DNA of 64,000 nt from Sporolactobacillus nakayamae (GTDB taxonomy: Bacteria > Bacillota > Bacilli > Bacillales > Sporolactobacillaceae): contig NZ_FOOY01000020.1 in NCBI RefSeq assembly GCF_900113325.1, positions 1-64,000 of the forward strand, written 5' to 3'. Positions 53,379-60,812 of this stretch are shown here, piece by piece. Position 1 is the stretch's first letter, and every line of letters begins with the position of its first letter. Both the position numbers and the translations under genes were made by a program. The notes beneath the pieces were generated by a model. The model was given only the letters and a program-made list of their open reading frames with translations. It was not told the DNA's origin and searched no databases.

Positions 53379-53430
53379 AAAAAAAATCGACCGTTCAGCA
53401 GAAACAATGCTGAGCCGGTCGATTTTTTAT
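53379..53430 (+). terminator. Cassette hairpin, copy 6
   Basis: AAAAAAATCGACCG and CCGGTCGATTTTTT pair around a loop with CAATGCTGAG, right after the third sigma gene. Confidence 0.85.
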
Positions 53431-53449
53431 GTGTTGAGATCTCTAGTCC

Positions 53450-53590
53450 TAACGGCAGGGTATTTGAAGTCGAATGGTGTCGATAATTCACTTTCCAGTA
53501 AAATCCCCATATTTTTTTAGGAGTTTCGGCCGTGTTCATCAATTGGTCACATTTTGTATACTAGGTACAAACCAATAGACTTTCCCCCTG
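53450..53590 (+). repeat. Repeat shared with 51.5 kb, leader of the LXG toxin gene
   Basis: Same blocks as at 51520-51670, ending TTGGTCACATTTTGTATACT, which has promoter-like spacing before the toxin gene. Conservation in two places makes it a candidate target of the sigma factor. Confidence 0.7.
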
Positions 53591-53668
53591 TTCCTTCCGG
53601 AAACACATTATATTTTTGCGTTCTCTTATAAAGCTCCATTGAATGTCTCTTATTCTGAAGGTGATAAA

Positions 53669-55159
53669 ATGATAATAAACATGGTTGGCTCAGGCTCTGC
53701 CGGCGATACACAAACCTACGATGCCGAATCGCTGATCACAGCCGCAAAAGCACATGCCAAACATTACCAAACACTCAGAGACCAATTCCATACACTGCGC
53801 CAAGCCTTCCAACAAATCTCAGGACTCGGCCCTGATTTTCAGGGGAAGGGCGCAGAGGCCATCAAAAGGTTCTATGCCGCGCAGGTGAATGTCGTCGACG
53901 CATGGATACGGCTGATTGATAAGAAAATCGCCTATTTTCAGGGTATTTCCGGAACAATCCAAGATAAAAATCTTGGCGGTGACACGCAAATTCATATCCC
54001 CTTCTTGAACGATGATTTGTCCATGGGCTACGCGCGTTCCAAAGAAATGGTACGCGAGCAGCGAGATGACATCGCTAAGATTCTGAGCAGTATTTCTGAT
54101 CTTGTACCAATCAATATCTTTTCGAACCACGATGTCGATCAGGAGCTTGATACCGCAGATAAAAAACGCGCGAAGATGGTGCTCGACGTTCAGGATCTCG
54201 ATCAGTCCTTGACCAATGAATACCGTCAAATCACAGAGGATCTGCCGCATATCCAAGCGCTGTACGAAGAACTGATTCACTCGACTCGCCAAGGTGCAAA
54301 TGTTCAGCCCATGCATTTTAACGCTGACGTATATCATCACAGCAATGCTTATCAACTTGAAGAACAAAGAATAAAGAAGGATCATCTTTATCTGGGTTTA
54401 AATGCACAGCAAAAAGAAAAGCTCCAGATGACAGTTGGGACATCTTCACTCATAGATCGTCTAACAACAAAGAAGCTGGAACCAAAATTAAGACTTTACG
54501 TGAATAAAGCAAAAGAAGATTTTAAGAAGGGTTTAATCAGCAAGAAAATGCTTGATTCCATTATGTCCGGAATCCTTAATACAGGGACCGCTTTTATACA
54601 AAATTCTATAGAAACAAAACTAACCGATGAAGCTTCAAAACAAATTGCTTCTTCTGTAATCACATGGATACAGAAGAATACCACTCATTTTGTAGATCGT
54701 GGATTGGTTGGTGCCACAATTTCTGGCGGATCCACCACTATCCGTGAGGCACCAACCTTATTAAGTAGTGCAATTAGAACTGGTGCTACTTATGGAATTC
54801 CAATTGTGGGTTCTGCAATCGATTTTAGTGTGCAAATGTATCGAGGAGAAGATGCCAAGGATGCCGCAATCAAGACTGGTGGGCATCTTGGAGCGGGGAT
54901 GGTTGGTGCTGCGATCGGATCATTAGTTCCTGCTCCTGGAGTTGGAACAGTTATTGGATTCGCTGTCGGTGTCGCTGGTTCTATGGCTTTCGATTGGGTT
55001 TATGATCATAAAGATGAAATTGCTCATCAATTCATAAAAATAGGTGAAGGCGCTGCCCATATGGAAAAGAGTATTGTACACTCAGTAATGGAAAACCACA
55101 AAGAAATTGGTGAAGCAGTTTCCGGTTTCTTCGGAAATTTAGGATCTGCTTTCAATTGA
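53669..55159 (+). CDS. LXG-domain type VII secreted toxin with glycine-zipper C-terminus
   Basis: The 496-residue protein has an N-terminal LXG-like domain (about 1-215): TYDAESLITAAKAHAKHYQT, then LGPDFQGKGAEAIKRFYAAQ and VDAWIRLIDKKIAYF, the helical signal for the type VII (Esx) machine. A helical middle (about 250-350) leads to a glycine-zipper stretch, GGHLGAGMVGAAIGSLVPAP and VGTVIGFAVGVAGSMAFDW (about 405-450), typical of pore-forming or membrane-acting effectors. ATG 53669 is behind GAAGGTGATAAA. The toxin is followed by a membrane protein and a DUF4176 gene. No T7SS machine gene lies in the window. Confidence 0.82.
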   Translation: MIINMVGSGSAGDTQTYDAESLITAAKAHAKHYQTLRDQFHTLRQAFQQISGLGPDFQGKGAEAIKRFYAAQVNVVDAWIRLIDKKIAYFQGISGTIQDKNLGGDTQIHIPFLNDDLSMGYARSKEMVREQRDDIAKILSSISDLVPINIFSNHDVDQELDTADKKRAKMVLDVQDLDQSLTNEYRQITEDLPHIQALYEELIHSTRQGANVQPMHFNADVYHHSNAYQLEEQRIKKDHLYLGLNAQQKEKLQMTVGTSSLIDRLTTKKLEPKLRLYVNKAKEDFKKGLISKKMLDSIMSGILNTGTAFIQNSIETKLTDEASKQIASSVITWIQKNTTHFVDRGLVGATISGGSTTIREAPTLLSSAIRTGATYGIPIVGSAIDFSVQMYRGEDAKDAAIKTGGHLGAGMVGAAIGSLVPAPGVGTVIGFAVGVAGSMAFDWVYDHKDEIAHQFIKIGEGAAHMEKSIVHSVMENHKEIGEAVSGFFGNLGSAFN

Positions 55160-55176
55160 AAACAGGAAGTGAAAAA

Positions 55177-55707
55177 ATGACTCGTCGACTTATACCTTTT
55201 TATAGAGAAATGGACAAAAACAATCCGGGATTCACACTTTTTTGGGATAAAAACTCAGGCAGAGTTTACAAGGCTTATCATAAAAAAGTGAATCAACTAA
55301 TCTATTGGATAAGCTTTGCACTGGTTCTTGCTGTGCTGAGAAGCATCCAATCACTGGATCTCCCCCTGGGCTCTCCGGTTATTTTGACCCTCCTGCTTCT
55401 TTTGGAATTAATTGCAAGTTTTTTCATTGGTAGAAAATTTTATAAAACTTATTACTTTAAAGAATTAAAAGAAATATTTGTTGATAAAGCGATGTTTCAG
55501 GACTATCTCACTTCAGGTAAGACTATGCTTAAGACGGATTTAATTGTTACCGTTAGTTTACTTGTCGTTTTTGCACTCGCTTTAGTTTTGTTTTTACTCA
55601 CCTATTGGATTATTTGGTACTTATTATCATTCCTAATGCTTGTACTTACTGATCATATGTTATGCAGCTTCTCTCGAGACAGATTCAAGCTTTACAAACA
55701 TGAGTAA
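55177..55707 (+). CDS. Membrane protein, probable immunity partner of the LXG toxin
   Basis: The 176-residue protein has about four membrane helices in two hairpins (NQLIYWISFALVLAVLRS, PVILTLLLLLELIASFFIG, and two more near 120-160) with short charged loops. It starts 17 bases after the toxin, with AGGAAGTG as ribosome site. A membrane immunity protein would fit a toxin that acts on membranes, but the family itself is not recognised. Confidence 0.68.
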   Translation: MTRRLIPFYREMDKNNPGFTLFWDKNSGRVYKAYHKKVNQLIYWISFALVLAVLRSIQSLDLPLGSPVILTLLLLLELIASFFIGRKFYKTYYFKELKEIFVDKAMFQDYLTSGKTMLKTDLIVTVSLLVVFALALVLFLLTYWIIWYLLSFLMLVLTDHMLCSFSRDRFKLYKHE

Positions 55708-55756
55708 CTAGTTATCCGCACCAATGGTTAACTAATTTGAAAGGGGAAATCACGAT

Positions 55757-56059
55757 ATGAATGTGCTGCCTATCGGAAGTGTCGTTCGTCTGAAGAATGG
55801 CGATGTCAAACTAATGATTTTAAATCGTGCCCCACTATACAATAAAAATGGGATCATCGGATACTTTGATTATTCAGCTTGTATCTATCCAACCGGTAAA
55901 GTCGAAGAACAGGTCTACTTCTTTAATCATGAAAATATAGAAGAAATATATTTTGAGGGCTATATAGATGAAGAAGAGGAATTATTTCAAAAACAGTATC
56001 AGTTAAAAATGAAAGATATCCCTTATGAAAGATTTAAAATAGAGGTAAGTGTCAAGTAG
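55757..56059 (+). CDS. DUF4176 protein, T7SS-associated
   Basis: The 100-residue soluble protein matches the DUF4176 pattern: LPIGSVVRLKNGDVKLMILN, then GYFDYSACIYPTGK and FFNHENIEEIYFEGYIDEEE. These proteins are commonly encoded next to LXG/Esx effectors and are thought to be accessories. The start ATG 55757 is behind AAAGGGGAAATC. Broken relatives are at 26099 and 43225. Confidence 0.85.
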   Translation: MNVLPIGSVVRLKNGDVKLMILNRAPLYNKNGIIGYFDYSACIYPTGKVEEQVYFFNHENIEEIYFEGYIDEEEELFQKQYQLKMKDIPYERFKIEVSVK

Positions 56060-56253
56060 GTGTGGTTGACTCCGTTCGGTTTTCCATTTTTAATCCAAAT
56101 CGAAGACGCGCATCCTGTCTCTCCTATCTTTGAAAATCAGAGAAGTGTGTACGCCGTGATTTCTTTATGTGCCTGACGCTGCTGGATGGACAGATCATCC
56201 AACAGCCAGTTGACTGCCTTAAACAGTGAAGCCGCTTTACTATGGCCTGCAAT

Positions 56254-56290
56254 GAAAAAAAACGCCACTTAGCAGAATGCTGTGGCGTAA
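56254..56290 (-). terminator. Terminator of the galactitol-type PTS operon
   Basis: On the minus strand ACGCCAC and GTGGCGT pair around AGCATTCTGCT, which itself can pair, followed by eight T. It lies about 45 bases after the last gene of the operon. Confidence 0.85.
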
Positions 56291-56334
56291 CGATAGTGAT
56301 CTTCCTATGAGGAAGTATTGAAACAAGCAAATTC

Positions 56335-56883
56335 CTATTCAATATTGGCGTGGTGAGCTTCCATAAAATTTTCGTCTCTGCCAAGGGTTTGAGTTAACGA
56401 CAATACAGCTGTTTCAAGTGTGATAAATGCCGTCTGTTCAAAAAGTGCACCCATTGGTTGTTTTGAGGTGCGTTCCTTGGAAAACTTCGTATCCGTTGGG
56501 ATGAGCACGCTGATGTCTGTTTCCTGAGCAAGTTTCGAGTTTATATTGGTGGTGACAACAGCTGTTTTCCCGCCAAGTTTGTGGACCTTCCTAAGGTTTT
56601 CCAGTAATGCGGAACTATTGCCAGAACCAGATATTATGAGATAAAGATCTCCCGTCTGGATAGGCGGGCAGCTGATTTCACCAATCACATGGGGTTTTAA
56701 GCCCAAATGCAACAACCGGTTGGCAAATATCTTTGCTACGAGTCTTGAACGCCCGCGACCATCAAGAAATATTGCATCTACCTCTTGGATCGCAGAGAGC
56801 AGTTTCTGTAGTGCGATAGAGTCCAATTGGACATCCGAGATCTCACTCAGAATGAGTTTGAAATTCTGACTTGGATTATTCAC
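56335..56883 (-). CDS. SIS-domain isomerase, 6-phospho-3-hexuloisomerase-like
   Basis: The 182-residue protein closely follows HxlB: AIFLDGRGRSRLVAKIFANR, HLGLKPHVIGE, LYLIISGSGNSSALLENL and MGALFEQTAFITLE. HxlB interconverts hexulose-6-phosphate and fructose-6-phosphate. It starts with GTG, five bases after the epimerase stop. In this operon it probably isomerises a ketose phosphate from the PTS; without hexulose-phosphate synthase nearby, formaldehyde fixation is unlikely. Confidence 0.85.
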   Translation of the reverse strand: MNNPSQNFKLILSEISDVQLDSIALQKLLSAIQEVDAIFLDGRGRSRLVAKIFANRLLHLGLKPHVIGEISCPPIQTGDLYLIISGSGNSSALLENLRKVHKLGGKTAVVTTNINSKLAQETDISVLIPTDTKFSKERTSKQPMGALFEQTAFITLETAVLSLTQTLGRDENFMEAHHANIE

Positions 56884-56888
56884 GTTTC

Positions 56889-57545
56889 TCAGACCCCCAG
56901 TAAAGACAAAATATTTTGTTCTGGGTTTTCAGCTTTGACAATATAACCACCAGAGACATACTCATCAACATGTGCACTAGCTTCTTTCAATTTTCTCAAC
57001 GTCTGATCCGTAATGCCGCCGTCTATTTCGATTTCGAACTGCAAGTCGTGCTCCTGACGAATATTATTAAGTTCTTCGACTTTTTCAGCCATCCCCAACA
57101 GAAAGTGAGAGGCACGGTGACCTGGAGCGGTCGTCATCACCAAGACACGATCCAAATGCGGAAGAATTGGCATAATACTTGATACGCCTCTCGATGGGCT
57201 GAGTGCCACACCGAATTGAACACCAGCCTCATCAAGCTGCTGCGCAATATAGAATAGATCTCCATGTGCATCTGAGTGTACTGTCACGCTTGACGCACCG
57301 GCTTTAATAACGGTGTCTAGCAGAGCTTCAGGCTGTGTTACCATCAAATGAACATCTAAAAAGAAGTTGGTGTTGGCGTGTAGCCATGAGAGCAGACGAT
57401 CGTTTAAGCCCATATCCGGCACGTAATGACCATCCATCATGTCAATGTGCAATCCGTTAATATTTGTTTTTTTAAACAAGTCTAGTAGACTCATCATCTT
57501 GTCTGGGGTTGCATCAAGGATTGATGGATAGATGGTATTACTCAT
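56889..57545 (-). CDS. Ribulose-phosphate 3-epimerase family enzyme
   Basis: The 218-residue TIM-barrel epimerase has IYPSILDATPD, GLHIDMMDGHYVPDMGLND with the metal His/Asp, FLDVHLMVTQPEALLD and the late FEIEIDGGITDQTLRKL. The proton-shuttle Asp residues are present. Sequence detail (YPSILDA, HGDLFYIAQQL) is closer to allulose-6-phosphate-type epimerases than to housekeeping Rpe. ATG 57545 lies behind AAAGGAGACAAC and overlaps the upstream SIS gene. Confidence 0.87.
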   Translation of the reverse strand: MSNTIYPSILDATPDKMMSLLDLFKKTNINGLHIDMMDGHYVPDMGLNDRLLSWLHANTNFFLDVHLMVTQPEALLDTVIKAGASSVTVHSDAHGDLFYIAQQLDEAGVQFGVALSPSRGVSSIMPILPHLDRVLVMTTAPGHRASHFLLGMAEKVEELNNIRQEHDLQFEIEIDGGITDQTLRKLKEASAHVDEYVSGGYIVKAENPEQNILSLLGV

Positions 57546-58158
57546 GTGTTGTTGTCTCCTTTCGAAGTTTCTCACCAACTGCTCCAGAAGGATGATTCAA
57601 GAGAAAGTCCTTTCGTGAATAGTCCGTGTTTTCCATGACCAAAGACGCCACCACGTCAAAGATCGAGATGACTGCCATGGTGCTGACAGTTGCCAGGAGG
57701 TTGAACGCATCAAGCTCACGATCGACATGAACGTTTACGACAAGATTCGAGTGTTGTGCAAGAAACGAATCCGGGTTTTCAGTAATAGTCACAATTGAAA
57801 TACCTTTAGTCGCGACATTCTCCACAAAAGAGGTTAGCTCTTTGGTACTGCCACCTTTTGAAATAAAGATCATAACGTCATCTTTCTTAACTGCGCCCAA
57901 AGCGCCATGTACGGCATCGGATGGATTCATGAAGAAAGCGCTGATGCCAACAACACGTAGTGTGTGAACAGCCTTATTTGCCGCCATTGCTGACGTTCCA
58001 CAACCAGTTAGAAAAATGTTGCCCTTGGTCTTTTCTATGAGCTCAACCAAAGACTGCAGCGAATCATGTGAAATGGATTGGCTCAACTTCGCAATCTCTT
58101 CACCTTCCAGCGTGAATAAAGAATTGATTTTTTTATCGTTTTGATCCATATCATTCAT
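57538..58158 (-). CDS. SIS-domain isomerase, KpsF/GutQ-like
   Basis: The 206-residue SIS protein resembles arabinose-5-phosphate isomerases without the CBS domains. It has IFLTGCGTSAMAANKAVHTL, GALGAVKKDDVMIFISKGGS and FLLNHPSGAVGEKL at the end, the last being the KpsF/GutQ signature HPSGxLG. It overlaps its neighbours on both sides by eight bases, so it is part of a tightly coupled operon. It probably isomerises a sugar phosphate produced by the PTS. Confidence 0.87.
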   Translation of the reverse strand: MNDMDQNDKKINSLFTLEGEEIAKLSQSISHDSLQSLVELIEKTKGNIFLTGCGTSAMAANKAVHTLRVVGISAFFMNPSDAVHGALGAVKKDDVMIFISKGGSTKELTSFVENVATKGISIVTITENPDSFLAQHSNLVVNVHVDRELDAFNLLATVSTMAVISIFDVVASLVMENTDYSRKDFLLNHPSGAVGEKLRKETTTHE

Positions 58159-58687
58159 CCCCTTGAATCACAACGCTGACGGTGCGATCCCTTTTTCGTG
58201 TTTGATCAAAATCTACAAAGAAGATTGATCCAACCGAGCCCCTCATTAGCTTGCCGTCCTTAATGCCTAAAGTTACACTGTTACCCAACAAGTCTGCGCG
58301 AATGTGTCCATCAGTGTTTAACATGGTCCACTCGACTGCCGGGTAAGCCGGGTCATTTTTCTTCATCCCATAGGCAATGTGCTTAGGGCCAGGGCTTAGA
58401 TATGGGTAATTTTCTGTGGATTGCCGAGGAACGATCTTGTCTAGAACATGGTTAATGTCGACATGAAGATAATCATCCCCGTAGTAGTTGCTATCATGCA
58501 TATACTCGTCAAAATAGACTGAACAGGTGGTATGAGCTGTTTGTACTAAACAGATTCCATTCTTAATTTTACTTTTGTCAATGGCTTGCTCTACTTGTTC
58601 CGTGACATTGTGATAAGAAGGACGGTCTGCCACAGTACTAATCACAAAATCTTTAAAATAAGCCGTCAATTCCTGACACATCCTCAC
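58151..58687 (-). CDS. YjbQ/UPF0047 family protein
   Basis: The 178-residue protein shows the UPF0047 motifs NGICLVQTAHTTCSVYFDEY, DDYLHVDINHVLDKIVPR and HIRADLLGNSVTLGIKDGKL, ending in GSIFFVDFDQTRKR. Members have weak thiamine-phosphate synthase activity, but the real role in sugar operons is unclear. It follows EIIB by two bases and overlaps the SIS gene, so a role in the same pathway, perhaps as a sugar-phosphate isomerase or epimerase, is likely. Confidence 0.87.
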   Translation of the reverse strand: MRMCQELTAYFKDFVISTVADRPSYHNVTEQVEQAIDKSKIKNGICLVQTAHTTCSVYFDEYMHDSNYYGDDYLHVDINHVLDKIVPRQSTENYPYLSPGPKHIAYGMKKNDPAYPAVEWTMLNTDGHIRADLLGNSVTLGIKDGKLMRGSVGSIFFVDFDQTRKRDRTVSVVIQGDE

Positions 58688-58689
58688 TT

Positions 58690-58980
58690 TTATGCTTCGA
58701 TTTCTTTTTTGACCGCACTAAAAACTTTATCTGCACCCAAGCCAGTCAACAGTGCAACACCATTGATAACCTTGTCTTTGATTTCATTTGGAACAACTGT
58801 GGTGCTAACAACGATGTCATAATTACCGTTAGAAATGTTAGTTACTTCATCACCAATTGCTGATTGTTTAATTGAGACTTGGCTAACCAATCCTTCCTTT
58901 TTCAACCAACTTTCTACCTTTGCCCGAACAACTGTTGAAGTCGCATGACCTGCACCACACATAATCAACATCTTTTTCAT
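58690..58980 (-). CDS. PTS EIIB, galactitol type
   Basis: This phosphocarrier of 96 residues has the P-loop MLIMCGAGHATSTVVRAKVE, with Cys8 phosphorylated, and the VVSTTVVP segment of GatB-like proteins. It is two bases from both EIIC and YjbQ genes. Confidence 0.92.
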   Translation of the reverse strand: MKKMLIMCGAGHATSTVVRAKVESWLKKEGLVSQVSIKQSAIGDEVTNISNGNYDIVVSTTVVPNEIKDKVINGVALLTGLGADKVFSAVKKEIEA

Positions 58981-58982
58981 GA

Positions 58983-60329
58983 TTAACCGACCTCTTTTTC
59001 TTGAGAATTAAACTTCTTAATGATGTTCACGTAATACAAGAGACCTAACAATATGCCGATGATAACGATAATACCAATGACACTTAAATGCTGTCCGGTC
59101 CAAACCATCAAAGCATTTGGCCACAAACCAGCCGAAACGAAGGATACGGTACCTTTGCTGCCGATATTGTAATTAGCCAACTGAAATGCCTTAGTAACTG
59201 TCGGTGCCAACCAAGTGGATAGATAAAGCATCGGAATCGTGTAAACTGCCCCTCCAATCAAAGAACGGATGATGTTGCCACGGAAAGCGGAAACCATGAT
59301 GGTGAACACGAAGACGAACAATGTTAGGTCACCAAAAGGTAACACTTTGTTGCCTGGCAAGATAACAGCTAGGAACAATGCGACCGGGATCATCAACAAA
59401 CTCGTAGACGTAACTGCCGGATGGCCAACCGTCAATGCAGCGTCCATCCCAATGTTTACGGTCTTGCCATGCAAGTGCGTTTGAGTAAACGCTTGAGTTG
59501 CTTCGGCAATTGGTGTCAGCGCTTCCATAAACATTGAAATCATCTTTGGCAATAGTTTCAAGACAGCGGCCATTTCCATCCCTAGACCAGCAGTCTTAGA
59601 AACGTCATAGCCAGCAAGGATCCCAATGCCAATACCGATAATCAAACCAATGACAAGTGGATCGCCAAACACACCAAAGCGCTTCTCAATTTTTTCCGGG
59701 CTGGCATCAATTTTGTTGAAGCCAGGGATTCGATCAAACACCCAATTCAGTGGTAAAGCTAAAAGAACCGGTGATAGCGCCATTAAGTGTGTGACTGAAA
59801 TATCCGGAAGGCCAAAAAACTTGCTGACCATAGGTTGCGTTAAGTCCGCCAACAATAATTGCATCAAGAATGCAGCGACCATTGCAAGCACACCAAACAG
59901 GTAGTTGGCGGTGACGCCCCATATCATCAAACCGATAAAGGTTGGTTGCCACAGGTTCCAAACGTCAATGTTTAGCGTCTTAGTCAGCCCCAGCCAAACC
60001 AAAATCAGGTTTAACCCAAAGGCTATTGGGATAATCAAGACACCCATGGTTGATGAAAATGCCAATGGGCCCCCGGGACCAGACCCAAGATCAATGATGC
60101 TTAATGACAGGTCGTACCGGGTTACCATGAGCTTAATAGCAGGTCCCAATGAAGTCTGAAGCAGGTTCACCACCATGTTCAATCCGATGAATCCAACGCC
60201 AATGGTAATACCTGAAAGAAATGCTTTTGATGGTTTTAAACGTACACAAAGCCCCAGTGCAAAAATAATGATCGGAATAAATACGGTTGAACCTAGATTG
60301 ATAAACCAATGAATCGCATAAGCTATCAT
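58983..60329 (-). CDS. PTS EIIC, galactitol (GatC) type
   Basis: The membrane channel has 448 residues and about eleven hydrophobic segments. GatC hallmarks are FIPIIIFALGLCVRLKPSKA, GVGFIGLNMVVNLL, DLGSGPGGPLAFSSTMGVL and the central IGMDAALTVGHPAVTSTSLL. Good ribosome site GGGAGGC. The substrate may be galactitol or another polyol or sugar; the downstream enzymes do not match the tagatose pathway. Confidence 0.93.
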   Translation of the reverse strand: MIAYAIHWFINLGSTVFIPIIIFALGLCVRLKPSKAFLSGITIGVGFIGLNMVVNLLQTSLGPAIKLMVTRYDLSLSIIDLGSGPGGPLAFSSTMGVLIIPIAFGLNLILVWLGLTKTLNIDVWNLWQPTFIGLMIWGVTANYLFGVLAMVAAFLMQLLLADLTQPMVSKFFGLPDISVTHLMALSPVLLALPLNWVFDRIPGFNKIDASPEKIEKRFGVFGDPLVIGLIIGIGIGILAGYDVSKTAGLGMEMAAVLKLLPKMISMFMEALTPIAEATQAFTQTHLHGKTVNIGMDAALTVGHPAVTSTSLLMIPVALFLAVILPGNKVLPFGDLTLFVFVFTIMVSAFRGNIIRSLIGGAVYTIPMLYLSTWLAPTVTKAFQLANYNIGSKGTVSFVSAGLWPNALMVWTGQHLSVIGIIVIIGILLGLLYYVNIIKKFNSQEKEVG

Positions 60330-60342
60330 TTCTATTGCCTCC

Positions 60343-60798
60343 CTACTCGATATTGTTTGTTTTCAAGACTTGCTTTACTTCGGCAACATCATCGCTTTGA
60401 AGTAATTTAATTAGAGCGTTTTCATTTTGGAAAACCGCCATCAGATTGCTTAGGAGCGTCATTTGGTCGTGAGGCTTACTCATTGCAATCATGAATACCA
60501 GTGAAACTTCCACTTTTTTGTCCGGATCCGTCATATCTTTAAAGCTAATCGGCTTTTTCAGCGATGCAAAGGCAATTTGTGATTGATTAACATATTTAGA
60601 ATCAGTGTGTGGAATAGCTACCCCAAGTGCTTTTGTCTTTAATCCCGTAGGATAAGTTGCTTCACGTTCAAGCACGTGTTTACCGAAGTCACGCTTAACG
60701 ATGCCCGCTTCTGTTAATCTGATAGCTATACGCGAGATAATATCCGTTGAATCCTCTGCTTCTTGGTGAAATAGCATAATGTCACGGTCAAAAAACAT
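60343..60798 (-). CDS. PTS EIIA, galactitol/fructose type
   Basis: The 151-residue EIIA has its active histidine in LGVAIPHTDSKYVNQ and the typical EREATYPTGL before it. It follows the regulator by 15 bases, with AAAGGAGGAG as ribosome site, and precedes EIIC by 13. Confidence 0.92.
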   Translation of the reverse strand: MFFDRDIMLFHQEAEDSTDIISRIAIRLTEAGIVKRDFGKHVLEREATYPTGLKTKALGVAIPHTDSKYVNQSQIAFASLKKPISFKDMTDPDKKVEVSLVFMIAMSKPHDQMTLLSNLMAVFQNENALIKLLQSDDVAEVKQVLKTNNIE

Positions 60799-60812
60799 AA
60801 CACTCCTCCTTT

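Noticed and set aside
41850-53430. CRISPR array, suggested by many repeats
   Set aside because: Repeats are long, irregularly spaced duplicated leaders and hairpins, without short direct repeats and unique spacers.
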